The translations under genes were made by a program, and so were the position numbers. A stretch of DNA of 64,000 bases from Dysgonomonas sp. Marseille-P4361. Lineage in GTDB: Bacteria > Bacteroidota > Bacteroidia > Bacteroidales > Dysgonomonadaceae. Under the pieces are notes generated by a model. It did not search any database and was not told the origin of the DNA. It saw only the letters and a program-made list of their open reading frames with translations. Within the stretch, counting starts at the first letter, position 1. Each line of letters begins with the position of its first letter. Shown piece after piece: positions 26,146 to 35,748 of this stretch. Location of the stretch: assembly GCF_900343125.1 (NCBI RefSeq), contig NZ_OPYL01000003.1, positions 186,001 to 250,000 of the forward strand. The letters run 5' to 3'.

Positions 26146-27429
26146 TTATCTTTTTGTTGAAAATAAGTTTGGAGTAATATTTATAGATACCCAACCCCAA
26201 TCTTGCCATCTTTTATGATTGCCACCTTTTACGGCATCCATTGTTTTTGTTCCGAACATAACTGAATATCCAGCCATAAGTTTCACATCCGGCATTATAG
26301 ACCAGTTTATTTGGAAATCTAGCTCAGAGCCTAAACCTTTATCTAATTTAGCATTTTCTATTTCGAGTTCTTTAGCTGTCATGAAATAGTGATAGTTCAG
26401 AGACATATCTACCTTTGGAGAAGTCTTATAATAAAGTCCTAATTGATTGTCCCATAAACCAGGGTTGAATCCGGAAACAAAAGAAGATGCATAGAAATAA
26501 TCCATTGTACCATAAAATTTATGGTGAGTACCATACAGAGGATCAAATGCTTTATATTTTCCTTCACTCGAGTTAGATCCGCTCAGATAATCACTCCCTA
26601 CTCCAACAGCCCATTGATTGCTTAAATTAGCTTTAGCAAACACATTAGCCATATAAGCTGAAACTGATCTATCAAATTCATTCTTACCTGTCTGGTAATA
26701 TACAGCACCACTCAAGTCCAAGATATCTTTTTTATATGTTAGATATGTTCCAAATGTTTGCATATATGCATCTTTCGGTTTTTCTGGTATACCTATTTCC
26801 CTTCCTAAGTTCATCACTAACAGAGATATTCCGAATGGACGTTTGTTGTTTCCATAATGGTACCATAATGTTTGCATATTCTTGTATGGCTGTGCCCCTG
26901 CTGCATAATAATTTCCTCCATGAACTTTTTCATCATTCTGATTGAAGGCTAAAGATAAATGTAATGTATTTACATCATTAGCATACCCCAGTTTCAACAA
27001 GTCATGATAGCGACCTGCCACATTCCAATCCAAACCTCCTAAAATACGCTCGTCATCATAACTTAATACCTGACGACCTATTTGAGCAAAGAAACCTTCA
27101 TTAAAATTAATCTTAGCCCATGCTTCATTTAGTATAAAATCACTTTTCTTGTTGATTTGCGGTTGTTGTCCCCAAACACCGACATGTTGTCCGGCTAGTT
27201 TAAATTCTAAATTAGAACGTTTGTAGTCCATCGTTAAACGTGTGCGGTTGTTGATAAAGGTTGCTGCTTTATCACCCTCCTCTCTTGGAGTTAAAGAACC
27301 GTTTCTATATTCACCTCTTGCTCTTATTTGAGCCGAAATTGAGAAATCTCCATCTTTGAAATCTTGTGCTGATAGAATTAATGGGGTTAAAAATAACCCC
27401 ATTAATATGATATTTTTTATTATTTTCAT
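26146..27429 (-). CDS. Outer-membrane porin, alginate-export family-like, in the nrf operon
   Basis: A 427-aa beta-barrel protein; I start at ATG 27429 (MKIIKNIILMGLFLTPLILSAQD), which gives a clean signal peptide cleaved after Ala. The N-terminal FSISAQIRARGEYRNG and the repeated aromatic-ending strands (for example AKINFNEGFFAQIGRQVLSYDDERI) are typical of the alginate_exp porin family. The protein ends in a beta strand with a terminal Phe-Ser region. Placed directly after nrfA, it may be the nitrite or formate-size solute channel of the nrf operon, though specificity is unknown. In-frame start at 27480 would disrupt the signal peptide. Confidence 0.8.
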   Translation of the reverse strand: MKIIKNIILMGLFLTPLILSAQDFKDGDFSISAQIRARGEYRNGSLTPREEGDKAATFINNRTRLTMDYKRSNLEFKLAGQHVGVWGQQPQINKKSDFILNEAWAKINFNEGFFAQIGRQVLSYDDERILGGLDWNVAGRYHDLLKLGYANDVNTLHLSLAFNQNDEKVHGGNYYAAGAQPYKNMQTLWYHYGNNKRPFGISLLVMNLGREIGIPEKPKDAYMQTFGTYLTYKKDILDLSGAVYYQTGKNEFDRSVSAYMANVFAKANLSNQWAVGVGSDYLSGSNSSEGKYKAFDPLYGTHHKFYGTMDYFYASSFVSGFNPGLWDNQLGLYYKTSPKVDMSLNYHYFMTAKELEIENAKLDKGLGSELDFQINWSIMPDVKLMAGYSVMFGTKTMDAVKGGNHKRWQDWGWVSINITPNLFSTKR

Positions 27430-27484
27430 TTTGCTAGTTTTTAGTAAAAAATAAGGAGTCGATATTGATATAGACTGCACTATA

Positions 27485-28984
27485 TTACTTTTCTGCTACT
27501 AATCGTCCTTTTTGTTTAGCTTCTTCCAACCATTTAGGGACAACTGTTTTTATCCAATTTTCTTTCTTCTCTTTTTCTTTCTTTATATCCAATCCTATAT
27601 ATTCCTGAGCTTTTTCTTTAGTTGAGATATCAGGCATAGGAACTTCTGTTACACCATGAGCATATAATACTTTTTGAACTTCTAACTGAGCTTTGTATGC
27701 TCTATCTAAGCTATGAGCCAAGATGCGTTGAATTTCTACCGGAGCATGGAAAGATCCTCCATGAGTAGCTACTGCAAAATCCCAGCGCCATTGAGCTTGA
27801 CGAAGCAATTGAAGAGTATTCTTCATTTCTTCATCAGAAGCACCACTATCCCATGCTTTTTTTGCCATAACATGAGCTTTAGGAAGCTCTACTTCGATGC
27901 GGTTACGTATTTCATTTGCTTTATCTTGAATATCGTAAACATATTTCAGTAGGTTTTCTTCACTGTCTCTATGACATACCTGACAAGTATTTGCTACATT
28001 TTTTAGAGGACTCATAATTTGGTGATCAGAATATTTGATCCCGCCTTCCGACTTGTATGGCATATGACAATCGGCACAAGAAATATCTCTTTGCGCGTGT
28101 GTACCTAATAAGAAAACCTCATAGTCTGGATGCTGAGCCTTCAACATTGGAGCTTTACTCAATCCATGTGTCCAGTCTGTAAATTGTACACTATCATAAT
28201 AATTTTCCATATCTTCTACTGTCATACCATCTTTCCAAGGGAAAGTAACAACCTTACTGTCTCCTTTGAAATAATATTCAACATGACATTGAGCACAAAC
28301 CAAAGAACGCATTTCCTGAGGTGTTGCATCTTCGATACGTTTGCCTCTAGCTTCGAAAGCTTCTATCAGTGCAGGTTGAGATATCTGTAAGTTCATAGTT
28401 TCACTGTTGTGACAAGTAGCACAACCCACTGGATTTACTATCTCACTTCCCAAATCGCCCCATTTGTTTGAATAAAATTCATCTATACCATGTTCATGCA
28501 TATAGCGTGGCACATCCGGACTCTTACAAACCCAACAGGCTGCAGGCTGAGGACCATCTCCTTCATTTTCAGGAGTTCCTGTACGTAGTGTATTCCTGTT
28601 ATCTTCCAAAGCATACATATGACCACGAGGCGCATTATAGTCTTTAGAGAAAGCATATCCAGCCCATAGAATAACCATAGCAGGACGATCTTCCAAAGCA
28701 TCTTGCATTTCGTTTCCGTTATATTTACTACGAAAATCCATGTCCTGGGTTTTTCTCCATGTATCATACTCTCGTCTAAAATTATTCTTATAATTTTCAC
28801 TTCGAGCATCACCTAACTCAATTTTGTCAATTCTATTTGCAACAATAGTAGCAATTTCAGCTCTTCTCTCCGTTATCGATGCGGCTAATAGGCCCAGTAA
28901 AAAAACGATAACCATAGAAGCTAAAAATATACCCCAACCAATTATAGGTTTCTTTCTAATTGCTTCAGCTAATTTCTTTAACAT
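27485..28984 (-). CDS. nrfA: Cytochrome c nitrite reductase catalytic subunit
   Basis: A 499-aa pentaheme enzyme reducing nitrite to ammonia in the periplasm with six electrons. The active-site heme motif is CWVCK (Lys ligand), and four CXXCH motifs follow: CATCH, CAQCH, CADCH and CQVCH. An N-terminal helix (WGIFLASMVIVFLLGLLAA) anchors or exports it. Length is normal. It receives electrons from NrfH, encoded 14 bp upstream, and the heme is attached by ResB-CcsA in the same operon. It also reduces NO and hydroxylamine, linking it functionally to the hcp-ric unit. Confidence 0.97.
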   Translation of the reverse strand: MLKKLAEAIRKKPIIGWGIFLASMVIVFLLGLLAASITERRAEIATIVANRIDKIELGDARSENYKNNFRREYDTWRKTQDMDFRSKYNGNEMQDALEDRPAMVILWAGYAFSKDYNAPRGHMYALEDNRNTLRTGTPENEGDGPQPAACWVCKSPDVPRYMHEHGIDEFYSNKWGDLGSEIVNPVGCATCHNSETMNLQISQPALIEAFEARGKRIEDATPQEMRSLVCAQCHVEYYFKGDSKVVTFPWKDGMTVEDMENYYDSVQFTDWTHGLSKAPMLKAQHPDYEVFLLGTHAQRDISCADCHMPYKSEGGIKYSDHQIMSPLKNVANTCQVCHRDSEENLLKYVYDIQDKANEIRNRIEVELPKAHVMAKKAWDSGASDEEMKNTLQLLRQAQWRWDFAVATHGGSFHAPVEIQRILAHSLDRAYKAQLEVQKVLYAHGVTEVPMPDISTKEKAQEYIGLDIKKEKEKKENWIKTVVPKWLEEAKQKGRLVAEK

Positions 28985-28998
28985 AACTCTTCAATATT

Positions 28999-29583
28999 TT
29001 AGTTGTTTTTCTTCATTTTATCTTTTAACCAAGCTGGTACCGGAGACTCCGGAAGTGGAGCATATGCATTAGGTGCTCCTGATATATTACTCACTTTTGT
29101 ATGAGGTACTTCCTGATGACAATCCCAACATGCTTTACCTTTACCTTCCTTTACCTCGCAGTAAGAGACCATTCCTGTTTCCACAACAGCTGTATTGAGA
29201 TGCTCATGGCAACGAATACAATTATTCATTATAACTTCATAACTGGCATCTCTGGGTCTGATTGCCTGAGGCTCTCCTTTTACTGTAAATACTGCAGCAT
29301 GATACAATCCATCCATCGCTTTAAATGCATATCCTTCCACAATACTCGTTTGAGGAACATGACAGTCGTTACAGGTTGCCCATTGTGCATGGGAACTGTG
29401 TTGCCACGAAGCATAGTAAGGAGTCATGATATGGCAGTTAATACAAGCTTCAGGACTGTCGGATAGATAAGAATGTACCCTTGACATATATGCAGCATAT
29501 ACACCAAGTCCCACCAATATTCCTCCTACCAAAAATAAAGGGAATACAAATTGATGTGGAATAATTCTTAAAAATTTCTTCAT
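28999..29583 (-). CDS. nrfH: NrfH tetraheme quinol dehydrogenase subunit
   Basis: A 194-aa membrane-anchored cytochrome of the NapC/NirT family. I start at ATG 29583 (MKKFLRIIPHQFVFPLFLVGG). One helix (about residues 10-32) anchors it; four heme motifs follow: CINCH, CNDCH, CIRCH and CWDCH. It oxidises menaquinol and passes electrons to NrfA. It is the first gene of a seven-gene minus-strand operon reaching 21913. Upstream are a TAAATTTG promoter box and a 16-bp palindrome at activator distance. Confidence 0.95.
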   Translation of the reverse strand: MKKFLRIIPHQFVFPLFLVGGILVGLGVYAAYMSRVHSYLSDSPEACINCHIMTPYYASWQHSSHAQWATCNDCHVPQTSIVEGYAFKAMDGLYHAAVFTVKGEPQAIRPRDASYEVIMNNCIRCHEHLNTAVVETGMVSYCEVKEGKGKACWDCHQEVPHTKVSNISGAPNAYAPLPESPVPAWLKDKMKKNN

Positions 29584-29645
29584 ATTATTAGCTAATAAAT
29601 TAAATGCTTCTACTCTCAATAATATTGAGTTTGGTCATTAATATA

Positions 29646-29653
29646 CAAATTTA
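29646..29653 (-). promoter_or_regulatory. Promoter box (TAAATTTG) of the nrf operon
   Basis: On the minus strand TAAATTTG matches TAnnTTTG exactly. The predicted start is near 29641, giving a leader of about 58 bases before the nrfH ATG. Confidence 0.6.
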
Positions 29654-29674
29654 AGGTTAAAGAATCTGAAAAGG

Positions 29675-29690
29675 TGTAATAAATATTACA
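29675..29690 (-). promoter_or_regulatory. Crp/Fnr-type palindrome upstream of nrfH
   Basis: TGTAATAAATATTACA has arms TGTAATA and TATTACA around AA. Its centre (29682.5) is 36.5 bases from the end of the TAAATTTG box, identical to the spacing at hcp, and near -41.5. It matches the hcp palindrome at 11 of 16 positions. It probably binds the same or a related Crp/Fnr activator. Confidence 0.65.
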
Positions 29691-29865
29691 TCCAATTTGA
29701 TTATTTAGTTAAAATAAAAGATATGACAAATTTTGTTCAGTATAAAAAAGTTAAGTGTATCTTCGCACCAGAAACATTATATAAAATAAACAGATGTGTG
29801 AACAATGTTGTTCATTTATCTGTTTTAACAGATGAAAACTAACAATAAAACGACAAACTTAATTT

Positions 29866-31029
29866 ATGAACAAAATGAAAAAAACAATTTTAGGCCTTGC
29901 TGCGATTGCTTTAGTTTCTACTTCAACATTCGCTCAAGAAAAAGCTTTTACTCCGACTAAATTTACTGACAATTGGTTCATCCAACTACAGGCAGGTGCA
30001 TCATATACATTTAGTGAAAACCATAGAGATGCTTCATTTGGCGATCTTGTATCTCCTCACGCAGCTTTATCTATTGGTAAATATTTTACTCCTGCAATCG
30101 GTGGACGTTTGCAACTTAGTGGATGGGAATCTAAGAACTATTATCAAGATTATAGTTTACTACCAGGAAAAGGAACTTTTAAGGTAAAATACCTGCAAAC
30201 AAATGTTGACGGATTATTCAACTTTACTAATTTCTTTATGCCTTACGAACCAGAAAGACTATTTACACTGACAGGAATAGCCGGACTAGGTTACTTACAT
30301 GGATTTAAAGACACTAAAAATGGTCTGACAACAACAAACATGATTGTTCCTCGTGTAGGACTACAAGCTGATTTCCGTCTAAGCGACATGGCCAGTATCA
30401 ACCTTGAAGTTGTTGGAAACCTTTTACGTGATGACTTTAATGGTCGTAGAGAAGGAAAAAGCTATGATGGAACTTTGAATGCTCTTCTAGGAGTGACATT
30501 CCAATTATCTAAAGGAGGTTTCAAAACTGTAGATGCTTTAGACCCGTCTCAAATAGATGCACTAAACAAACAAATTAATGATCACAAAGCAGCTCTAGAC
30601 AGAAAAGAAGCTGAAATTAACAAATTGAGACAAGATTTGGCTAACAAACCAGAGCCTGAAGTTATCATTCAAGAAACTAAGGTTGAACAAAAAGCTGAAG
30701 AAGTAATGAATGCTGTTGTAGTGTTCCGTATTGGTAGCGCTAAACTAGAGCAAAATCAAGATATCAACATTTACAATGCAGCTCGTTTCCTTATCGACAA
30801 CCCTAATGTAAATGTTATTGTAACAGGTTATGCTGATAACACTACAGGAAGTGCAACCGTTAATCAAAGAATTTCTGAGCAACGTGCAGAGGCTGTAGCT
30901 AAAGTATTAATCGACAAATACAATATTTCTCCAAATCGTATTACTACTAAAGCTGCTGGCGATACTATACAATTATTCCCAACTCCTCAATGGAATCGTG
31001 TAGTTGTATTTACTGCTGTTAGCAAATAA
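29866..31029 (+). CDS. OmpA-family outer-membrane protein
   Basis: A 387-aa protein. The signal peptide (MNKMKKTILGLAAIALVSTSTFAQ) is followed by an N-terminal eight-strand barrel (about residues 25-215), a coiled-coil-like linker (IDALNKQINDHKAALDRKEAEINKLRQDL), and a C-terminal OmpA peptidoglycan-binding domain (about 285-387; VTGYADNTTGSATVNQRISEQRAEAVAKVL). It tethers the outer membrane to the cell wall. It is a single gene with its own terminator. A TATCTTCG sequence about 100 bp upstream resembles the promoter consensus. Such proteins are abundant in Bacteroidales. Confidence 0.93.
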   Translation: MNKMKKTILGLAAIALVSTSTFAQEKAFTPTKFTDNWFIQLQAGASYTFSENHRDASFGDLVSPHAALSIGKYFTPAIGGRLQLSGWESKNYYQDYSLLPGKGTFKVKYLQTNVDGLFNFTNFFMPYEPERLFTLTGIAGLGYLHGFKDTKNGLTTTNMIVPRVGLQADFRLSDMASINLEVVGNLLRDDFNGRREGKSYDGTLNALLGVTFQLSKGGFKTVDALDPSQIDALNKQINDHKAALDRKEAEINKLRQDLANKPEPEVIIQETKVEQKAEEVMNAVVVFRIGSAKLEQNQDINIYNAARFLIDNPNVNVIVTGYADNTTGSATVNQRISEQRAEAVAKVLIDKYNISPNRITTKAAGDTIQLFPTPQWNRVVVFTAVSK

Positions 31030-31046
31030 GACAATAATATATAAAT

Positions 31047-31078
31047 AAAAAGGGTCGCTAAATTTAGCGACCCTTTTT
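31047..31078 (+). terminator. Terminator of the OmpA gene
   Basis: AAAAAGGGTCGCTAAA is directly followed by its exact reverse complement, with a T-run at the 3' end. It also faces the convergent GH127 gene and could act on both strands. Confidence 0.9.
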
Positions 31079-31098
31079 ATTTTCAAAAATACCCCTAA

Positions 31099-33147
31099 TT
31101 ATTTTACAACAGGAAATTGAGATATTCTCAACGTTGTACATCCATAAGGAATTAAAGTTATTTCCTCAACCGGTTCTACTCCCGATCCACTTACAGAGAA
31201 AGGCATTGGTCCTGCCATTTCATTATAAAGGCTCCAAGTTGGAATTTCCTTCGCTTTAACCTTCAATTCAATAGGCGCATTTTCGATATTCCAAGGATAA
31301 GAAGACTTCATTTTACCTTCATCAATCACTACAGAGAAATTGTCATTAGCCTTGTTCTTATCAAAATTAACTATACCATAGTTCCATTTAGTAGTAGGAT
31401 GAACTTCCCAATAAACCTCTCCAAATCTCTTTCTTTCGGCTCCGTCAAATTCTTTTTTCTGCCAATCTTCGCCAATCTTCAAAGCATATACAAGAGGACC
31501 TCGCTCTACTGTCATTGACTTTTCATGCCAGCTATCATCTACCTTTATCTCCATTGGCATTTCCAGTTCTACATAATCTCCGCTCTTCCATTCCCGATTG
31601 ATTATTTCTACTTTATTTCCATCTGCGGTTTTATACTCAGTTCCGTTTATTTTTATTACAGCAGCCTTTGTCCAGCTCGGAATTCTCAGATGAAGAGGAA
31701 AATAAGCATACTTAGTCTTTTTATCTACTATATTTACTGTAAACTTAACTTTATTGTCCATCGGATAATATGTATCCTCCTTTATCTTTACTTCAGTACC
31801 ATTAGCTACTTTTGCTGTCACTTCTGACGGAGAATAAACCAAAGCGGCAAGACCACCGTCCGGAGTTGCGTACCATAAATTTTGAGTAAACTTAGGCCAA
31901 CCTTGATGCATATTTGAAAAACAACAAGGGAATCCGCTCAATGTTCCATATATATTATCAGTCTGTCCATGATGTGAGTCTTCATAAAAGTTACGGGAAT
32001 GACGAGAAATCATTACTTGATTTGCTTGCTGAAAATACTGCTTATACATAAAATCATCAGTAACCTGAGTAGGCAAAGCATTGAAAGCAATTTTTTCAAG
32101 ATGATCGACATAAGACATATCTCCCGTTATAGCCGCAATATTTTCTAAAGAATACATTAATTCGACAACAGAACAAAGTTCTACCCCCTGAGTCGGATTA
32201 TTACCATGTAACCCCTCATCTGCTCCATACATTCCTTGAGCCTGACCATTAAAATACCTGATATCAGAAAAACCTTTTTTCAAAGCCTCTAAATATTTCG
32301 AATCTCCACTTTGTTGATAATAGATTATGGGTTCCTTCAACCCTTGAGCTAAATTCACACAATGTATACTGTTCAAACGACACATATCATTTGTATGTAA
32401 AAACATATGTGTAAAATCATGACCTTGCTTATGTAGTAATTCCCCAAGTTCAAGCAAAGAAGGATTTCCTGTTATATTATAAAGCCATTGTACTACCTGA
32501 AGATTATCACAAACTCTGTAATTTGACCAAAAAGTCCAATTATCTAAAGGTATTGTTGGTAAAGTCTCTAATTGGTATTTAAAATAACTCTGCATAAATG
32601 CCAGAACTCGAATATCACCCGTCGCAGAATAGTATTGCTGTAATATCTTTAAAACCACCATACGAGGCCACCAGTCTGCAGAATTATTTCGTTGTAAACC
32701 ATCCTCATGAGGATAATCGGTATCAGGACCAAAATAGCCATTACTTTTCTGACTATTCAAAGCCCACTCTATCCAAGGTTGCACTTTGTCTTTTAGTTCT
32801 TTATCATCCAAAATATAAGCAAGCGGCAAAAGACCATCAATCCAGTAAGGACCTCTCTCCCACTGATCACCGTCGCCACCTAGCCAACCATTTCGTTCAC
32901 CCATTACATGCGGATACAAGGAATCCATATGCCCGGTAGCTCCACTCTTCTGGCGCTCCAGCATTTCTAAAAGCCAGCCATCTGCTTTTATTGCCCCTAG
33001 AGGCAATTCCATATAAGGCTTACGAACCAGGGGATGCCTATTATTCATGTAATTGATATTATCCACACTTTGCGCTTTTGTTACCAATATGCAAGAACTG
33101 CAAAAAAGTAAACTAAAAACAAAAGTTACAAGTTTCTTGTTTTTCAT
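31099..33147 (-). CDS. GH127-family beta-L-arabinofuranosidase
   Basis: A 682-aa secreted glycosidase; start ATG 33147 gives the signal peptide MKNKKLVTFVFSLLFCSSCILVTKAQ (a Cys near its end could mark a lipoprotein, but the site is weak). The (alpha/alpha)6 barrel follows. Diagnostic residues are the Glu in GVELCSVVELMYSLE and the pair Cys408-Cys409 in GFPCCFSNMHQGWPKF, which hold the catalytic Cys nucleophile and zinc-linked Cys of GH127/146 enzymes. It releases beta-L-arabinofuranose from plant glycans. It stands alone, without SusCD neighbours, so it is not an evident polysaccharide-utilisation locus. GH127 versus GH146 cannot be settled here. Confidence 0.85.
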   Translation of the reverse strand: MKNKKLVTFVFSLLFCSSCILVTKAQSVDNINYMNNRHPLVRKPYMELPLGAIKADGWLLEMLERQKSGATGHMDSLYPHVMGERNGWLGGDGDQWERGPYWIDGLLPLAYILDDKELKDKVQPWIEWALNSQKSNGYFGPDTDYPHEDGLQRNNSADWWPRMVVLKILQQYYSATGDIRVLAFMQSYFKYQLETLPTIPLDNWTFWSNYRVCDNLQVVQWLYNITGNPSLLELGELLHKQGHDFTHMFLHTNDMCRLNSIHCVNLAQGLKEPIIYYQQSGDSKYLEALKKGFSDIRYFNGQAQGMYGADEGLHGNNPTQGVELCSVVELMYSLENIAAITGDMSYVDHLEKIAFNALPTQVTDDFMYKQYFQQANQVMISRHSRNFYEDSHHGQTDNIYGTLSGFPCCFSNMHQGWPKFTQNLWYATPDGGLAALVYSPSEVTAKVANGTEVKIKEDTYYPMDNKVKFTVNIVDKKTKYAYFPLHLRIPSWTKAAVIKINGTEYKTADGNKVEIINREWKSGDYVELEMPMEIKVDDSWHEKSMTVERGPLVYALKIGEDWQKKEFDGAERKRFGEVYWEVHPTTKWNYGIVNFDKNKANDNFSVVIDEGKMKSSYPWNIENAPIELKVKAKEIPTWSLYNEMAGPMPFSVSGSGVEPVEEITLIPYGCTTLRISQFPVVK

Positions 33148-33373
33148 AAAAAAGATGAATTTGTATAATATTTTAATTGTGTTTTTCTGATATTCTTTCA
33201 AAAATACAATTAATTATGTCTATTCAAAAAATGAATAAACATCTTTTATTGACTCTAATTCATAAAAACGATTAGAAAGCATAAATAATACATTTGTAAG
33301 ATATCTCCGATTGAGGAAATAAAAAAATAAGTATATTTGGAGAAATAATATTAACTCAAAAGACTAATAAATT

Positions 33374-34489
33374 ATGGGGCTTTTTGATAAACTAAGAGGT
33401 GAATTAATAGATATTATTGAATTTCTGGATAATACCCAAGATACAATAGTATATCGTTTCGAAAGATACAATAATCAGATAAAGAACAAAGCTAAACTGA
33501 TTGTTCGTGAAGGACAAATGGCTGTCTTTGTTAACGAAGGACAGATAGCGGATATGTTCACACCGGGAACTTATACCTTAAGTACACAGAATCTTCCTAT
33601 CTTGAGTACACTACAAGGATGGAAATATGGTTTTAACAGTCCGTTTAAAGCTGAAGTATATTTTGTCAGTACAAAAAACTTTATCGATCAGAAGTGGGGA
33701 ACAAAAAATGCAATTATACTGAATGACAACCGCTTTGGCATGGTCGAAATTCGTGCTTTTGGTATTTATTCATTTAAAGTAACTGCTGCCGACACTTTTA
33801 TAAAAGAGATTGTTGGTACAAATCAGACTTTTACGACCGAACATATACAGGAACAGCTAAAGAGTATAATTGTTACCAGATTTACAGATGCTACCGGAGA
33901 ATCTCATTTACCAGTAGAATCATATGCGGCCAATCTGAATGAGCTTTCGGAAGCTATATTTGGCTACATGAAAGATGATTTTGCTGCTTATGGTATGGAG
34001 GTTACAAAATTCCTGATAGAGAATGTATCCATGCCTGACGAAGTCAAGAAAGAGATATTTGAACTTAGCCGCCTAGACAAAATAGATTTAGATAAATTGA
34101 CTAAGCTGAAAACAGCTAAAGCTATGGAGGCTGCCGCTGAAAATCCATCAGGAACAGCAGGAATGGGAATCGGACTTGGAGCCGGTATGGCAATGGCTAA
34201 TCAAATGACTCAGGCAATGGCTAATCAAGCTCAAAATCAAGGTAGTCAAAATAATACTCAAGCCACCCCTCCCCCAATACCCGGAGCCTTGTCATATTAT
34301 GTTGCTGTAGACGGCAAACAAGCTGGACCTTTCAATAAAGATTCTTTAACAGAGCTTGTTTCTAAAGGAATCTTGACAAAAGAAACATTAGTCTGGAAAC
34401 AAGGTTTATCAGAGTGGGTAATTGCAGGTAATCAAGCTGATCTAAATGGCTTGTGGAGCGAAACACCTCCACCACTACCAAAGCTATAA
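33374..34489 (+). CDS. SPFH-domain protein with C-terminal GYF_2 domain
   Basis: A 371-aa protein. The N-terminal SPFH/band-7-like domain (about residues 35-230; VREGQMAVFVNEGQIADMFTPGTYTL is a hallmark of the YdjI/virion-core-like branch) is followed by a Gly-Ala-Met-rich, Gln-rich flexible linker (about 250-295, GMGIGLGAGMAMANQM). A PPPIPG segment leads to a GYF_2 domain (about 305-365; YYVAVDGKQAGPF and TLVWKQGLSEWV). It is likely a membrane-associated oligomeric scaffold; the GYF_2 domain may bind proline-rich partners. The TPPPLPKL tail may itself be such a ligand. It precedes the zinc-ribbon gene by 7 bp. Confidence 0.85.
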   Translation: MGLFDKLRGELIDIIEFLDNTQDTIVYRFERYNNQIKNKAKLIVREGQMAVFVNEGQIADMFTPGTYTLSTQNLPILSTLQGWKYGFNSPFKAEVYFVSTKNFIDQKWGTKNAIILNDNRFGMVEIRAFGIYSFKVTAADTFIKEIVGTNQTFTTEHIQEQLKSIIVTRFTDATGESHLPVESYAANLNELSEAIFGYMKDDFAAYGMEVTKFLIENVSMPDEVKKEIFELSRLDKIDLDKLTKLKTAKAMEAAAENPSGTAGMGIGLGAGMAMANQMTQAMANQAQNQGSQNNTQATPPPIPGALSYYVAVDGKQAGPFNKDSLTELVSKGILTKETLVWKQGLSEWVIAGNQADLNGLWSETPPPLPKL

Positions 34490-34496
34490 TAAGATA

Positions 34497-35591
34497 ATGT
34501 CGGATAATACAGAAAATAACATACCATTAAGCAGCGACACATATCAGTGCATGAATTGTGGCGCTGCTTTAAAATACAAACCGGGAACAACTTTTCTTCA
34601 TTGCGACTATTGTGGCACTGATACTCCTATAGAAGCCAAAGTAGTTGATATAGTAGAAGAGTTGGATTTTGAAGAATATTCCCTGAGTTTTGAGAAGCTC
34701 AACACCAAAGCAACCAAAGTGATTGGTTGTAGAAAGTGTGGAGCTGAATCTACTTTTGACGAAAGCTTAAAATCTGTTACATGTCCGTATTGCACCACAC
34801 CTCTCATTGAAGCAGATGTTCACGAAGAGCGGCTAATACAGCCATCCTACCTATTACCTTTCAAAGTAAAGGAAAGTGATACTCAAAACCATATGTCTAC
34901 TTGGCTAAAAAGCTTATGGTTTGCTCCCAATAAATTAAGAAAACAAGCCACATATTCCAACAAACTGCAAGGTATATATATTCCGTGTTGGACTTATGAT
35001 GCTCAGACAAATACTGACTATAAAGGACAACGGGGAGATAATTATACGGTCACCGTAGGTAGTGGCAAGAATAGACAAACCATAGTTAAAACAAGATGGT
35101 CATATTGCAGTGGTCATGTATCTTTATTCTTCGACGATGTTATGGTTCCCGCTTCTAAAATGATATCCTCTCCAGTTATGAATAAAATTCACAATTGGGA
35201 CACGATGAACATGGTTGAAACAGACAATCGCTTCTTGAGCGGATTTATTACAGAAAAATATGTTCTGAATATGACCGATGGGTTCCAGTATGCAAAACAA
35301 CAAATGGAATCTGAGATACATCAAGCTATCCGAAGTCAGATAGGAGGAGATGATCAACGTGTAAACTCTAAAAGCACAAAATTTAGTGATATAAAATTCA
35401 AGCTCATTCTATTGCCTGTATATATGTCTTCCTATACATATAGAAACAAGCTATATCATTTTTTCGTAAATGGAAGAACAGGCCGCGTAACCGGAGATCG
35501 GCCTTATAGTGCAATCAAGATAGCAATAGCTATTATAGTAGGATTAATTCTACTTGCTCTGTTTGCTATATTTGTCAACAACCAACAATAA
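34497..35591 (+). CDS. Double zinc-ribbon membrane protein, partner of the SPFH protein
   Basis: A 364-aa protein; I start at ATG 34497 (MSDNTENNIPLSS), 7 bp after the SPFH gene, not at 34446. Two zinc ribbons are visible: CMNCGAALKYK with CDYCG, and CRKCGAE with CPYC (together about residues 17-85). The central part, up to about residue 330, resembles TFIIB-ribbon YdjI-partner proteins. One C-terminal helix (IAIAIIVGLILLALFAIFV) anchors it. Pairing with an SPFH protein recurs in bacteria; no enzyme activity is apparent, so it may couple ribbon-binding to the SPFH scaffold. Confidence 0.75.
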   Translation: MSDNTENNIPLSSDTYQCMNCGAALKYKPGTTFLHCDYCGTDTPIEAKVVDIVEELDFEEYSLSFEKLNTKATKVIGCRKCGAESTFDESLKSVTCPYCTTPLIEADVHEERLIQPSYLLPFKVKESDTQNHMSTWLKSLWFAPNKLRKQATYSNKLQGIYIPCWTYDAQTNTDYKGQRGDNYTVTVGSGKNRQTIVKTRWSYCSGHVSLFFDDVMVPASKMISSPVMNKIHNWDTMNMVETDNRFLSGFITEKYVLNMTDGFQYAKQQMESEIHQAIRSQIGGDDQRVNSKSTKFSDIKFKLILLPVYMSSYTYRNKLYHFFVNGRTGRVTGDRPYSAIKIAIAIIVGLILLALFAIFVNNQQ

Positions 35592-35748
35592 TTCAGCATA
35601 TTTTAGCACCTTCAAATAATTGCTTTTTTTATTTTCACCCTGATTAAAAGATTTAGGAGTGAAAAGGAAAATATTAGGATAAAATCGTGAATAAAGAAAG
35701 AAAAGTGTACTTTTGTATCTGTTTCGTAGAAATTTTAGGAATTAACAT

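Noticed and set aside
29675-29690. Reading the TGTAATAAATATTACA palindrome as a terminator
   Set aside because: It is short, AT-rich, has no T-run, and lies upstream of a promoter box at activator distance.
31099-33147. GH127 gene as part of a polysaccharide-utilisation locus
   Set aside because: No SusC/SusD, regulator or other glycosidase gene lies nearby in the window.
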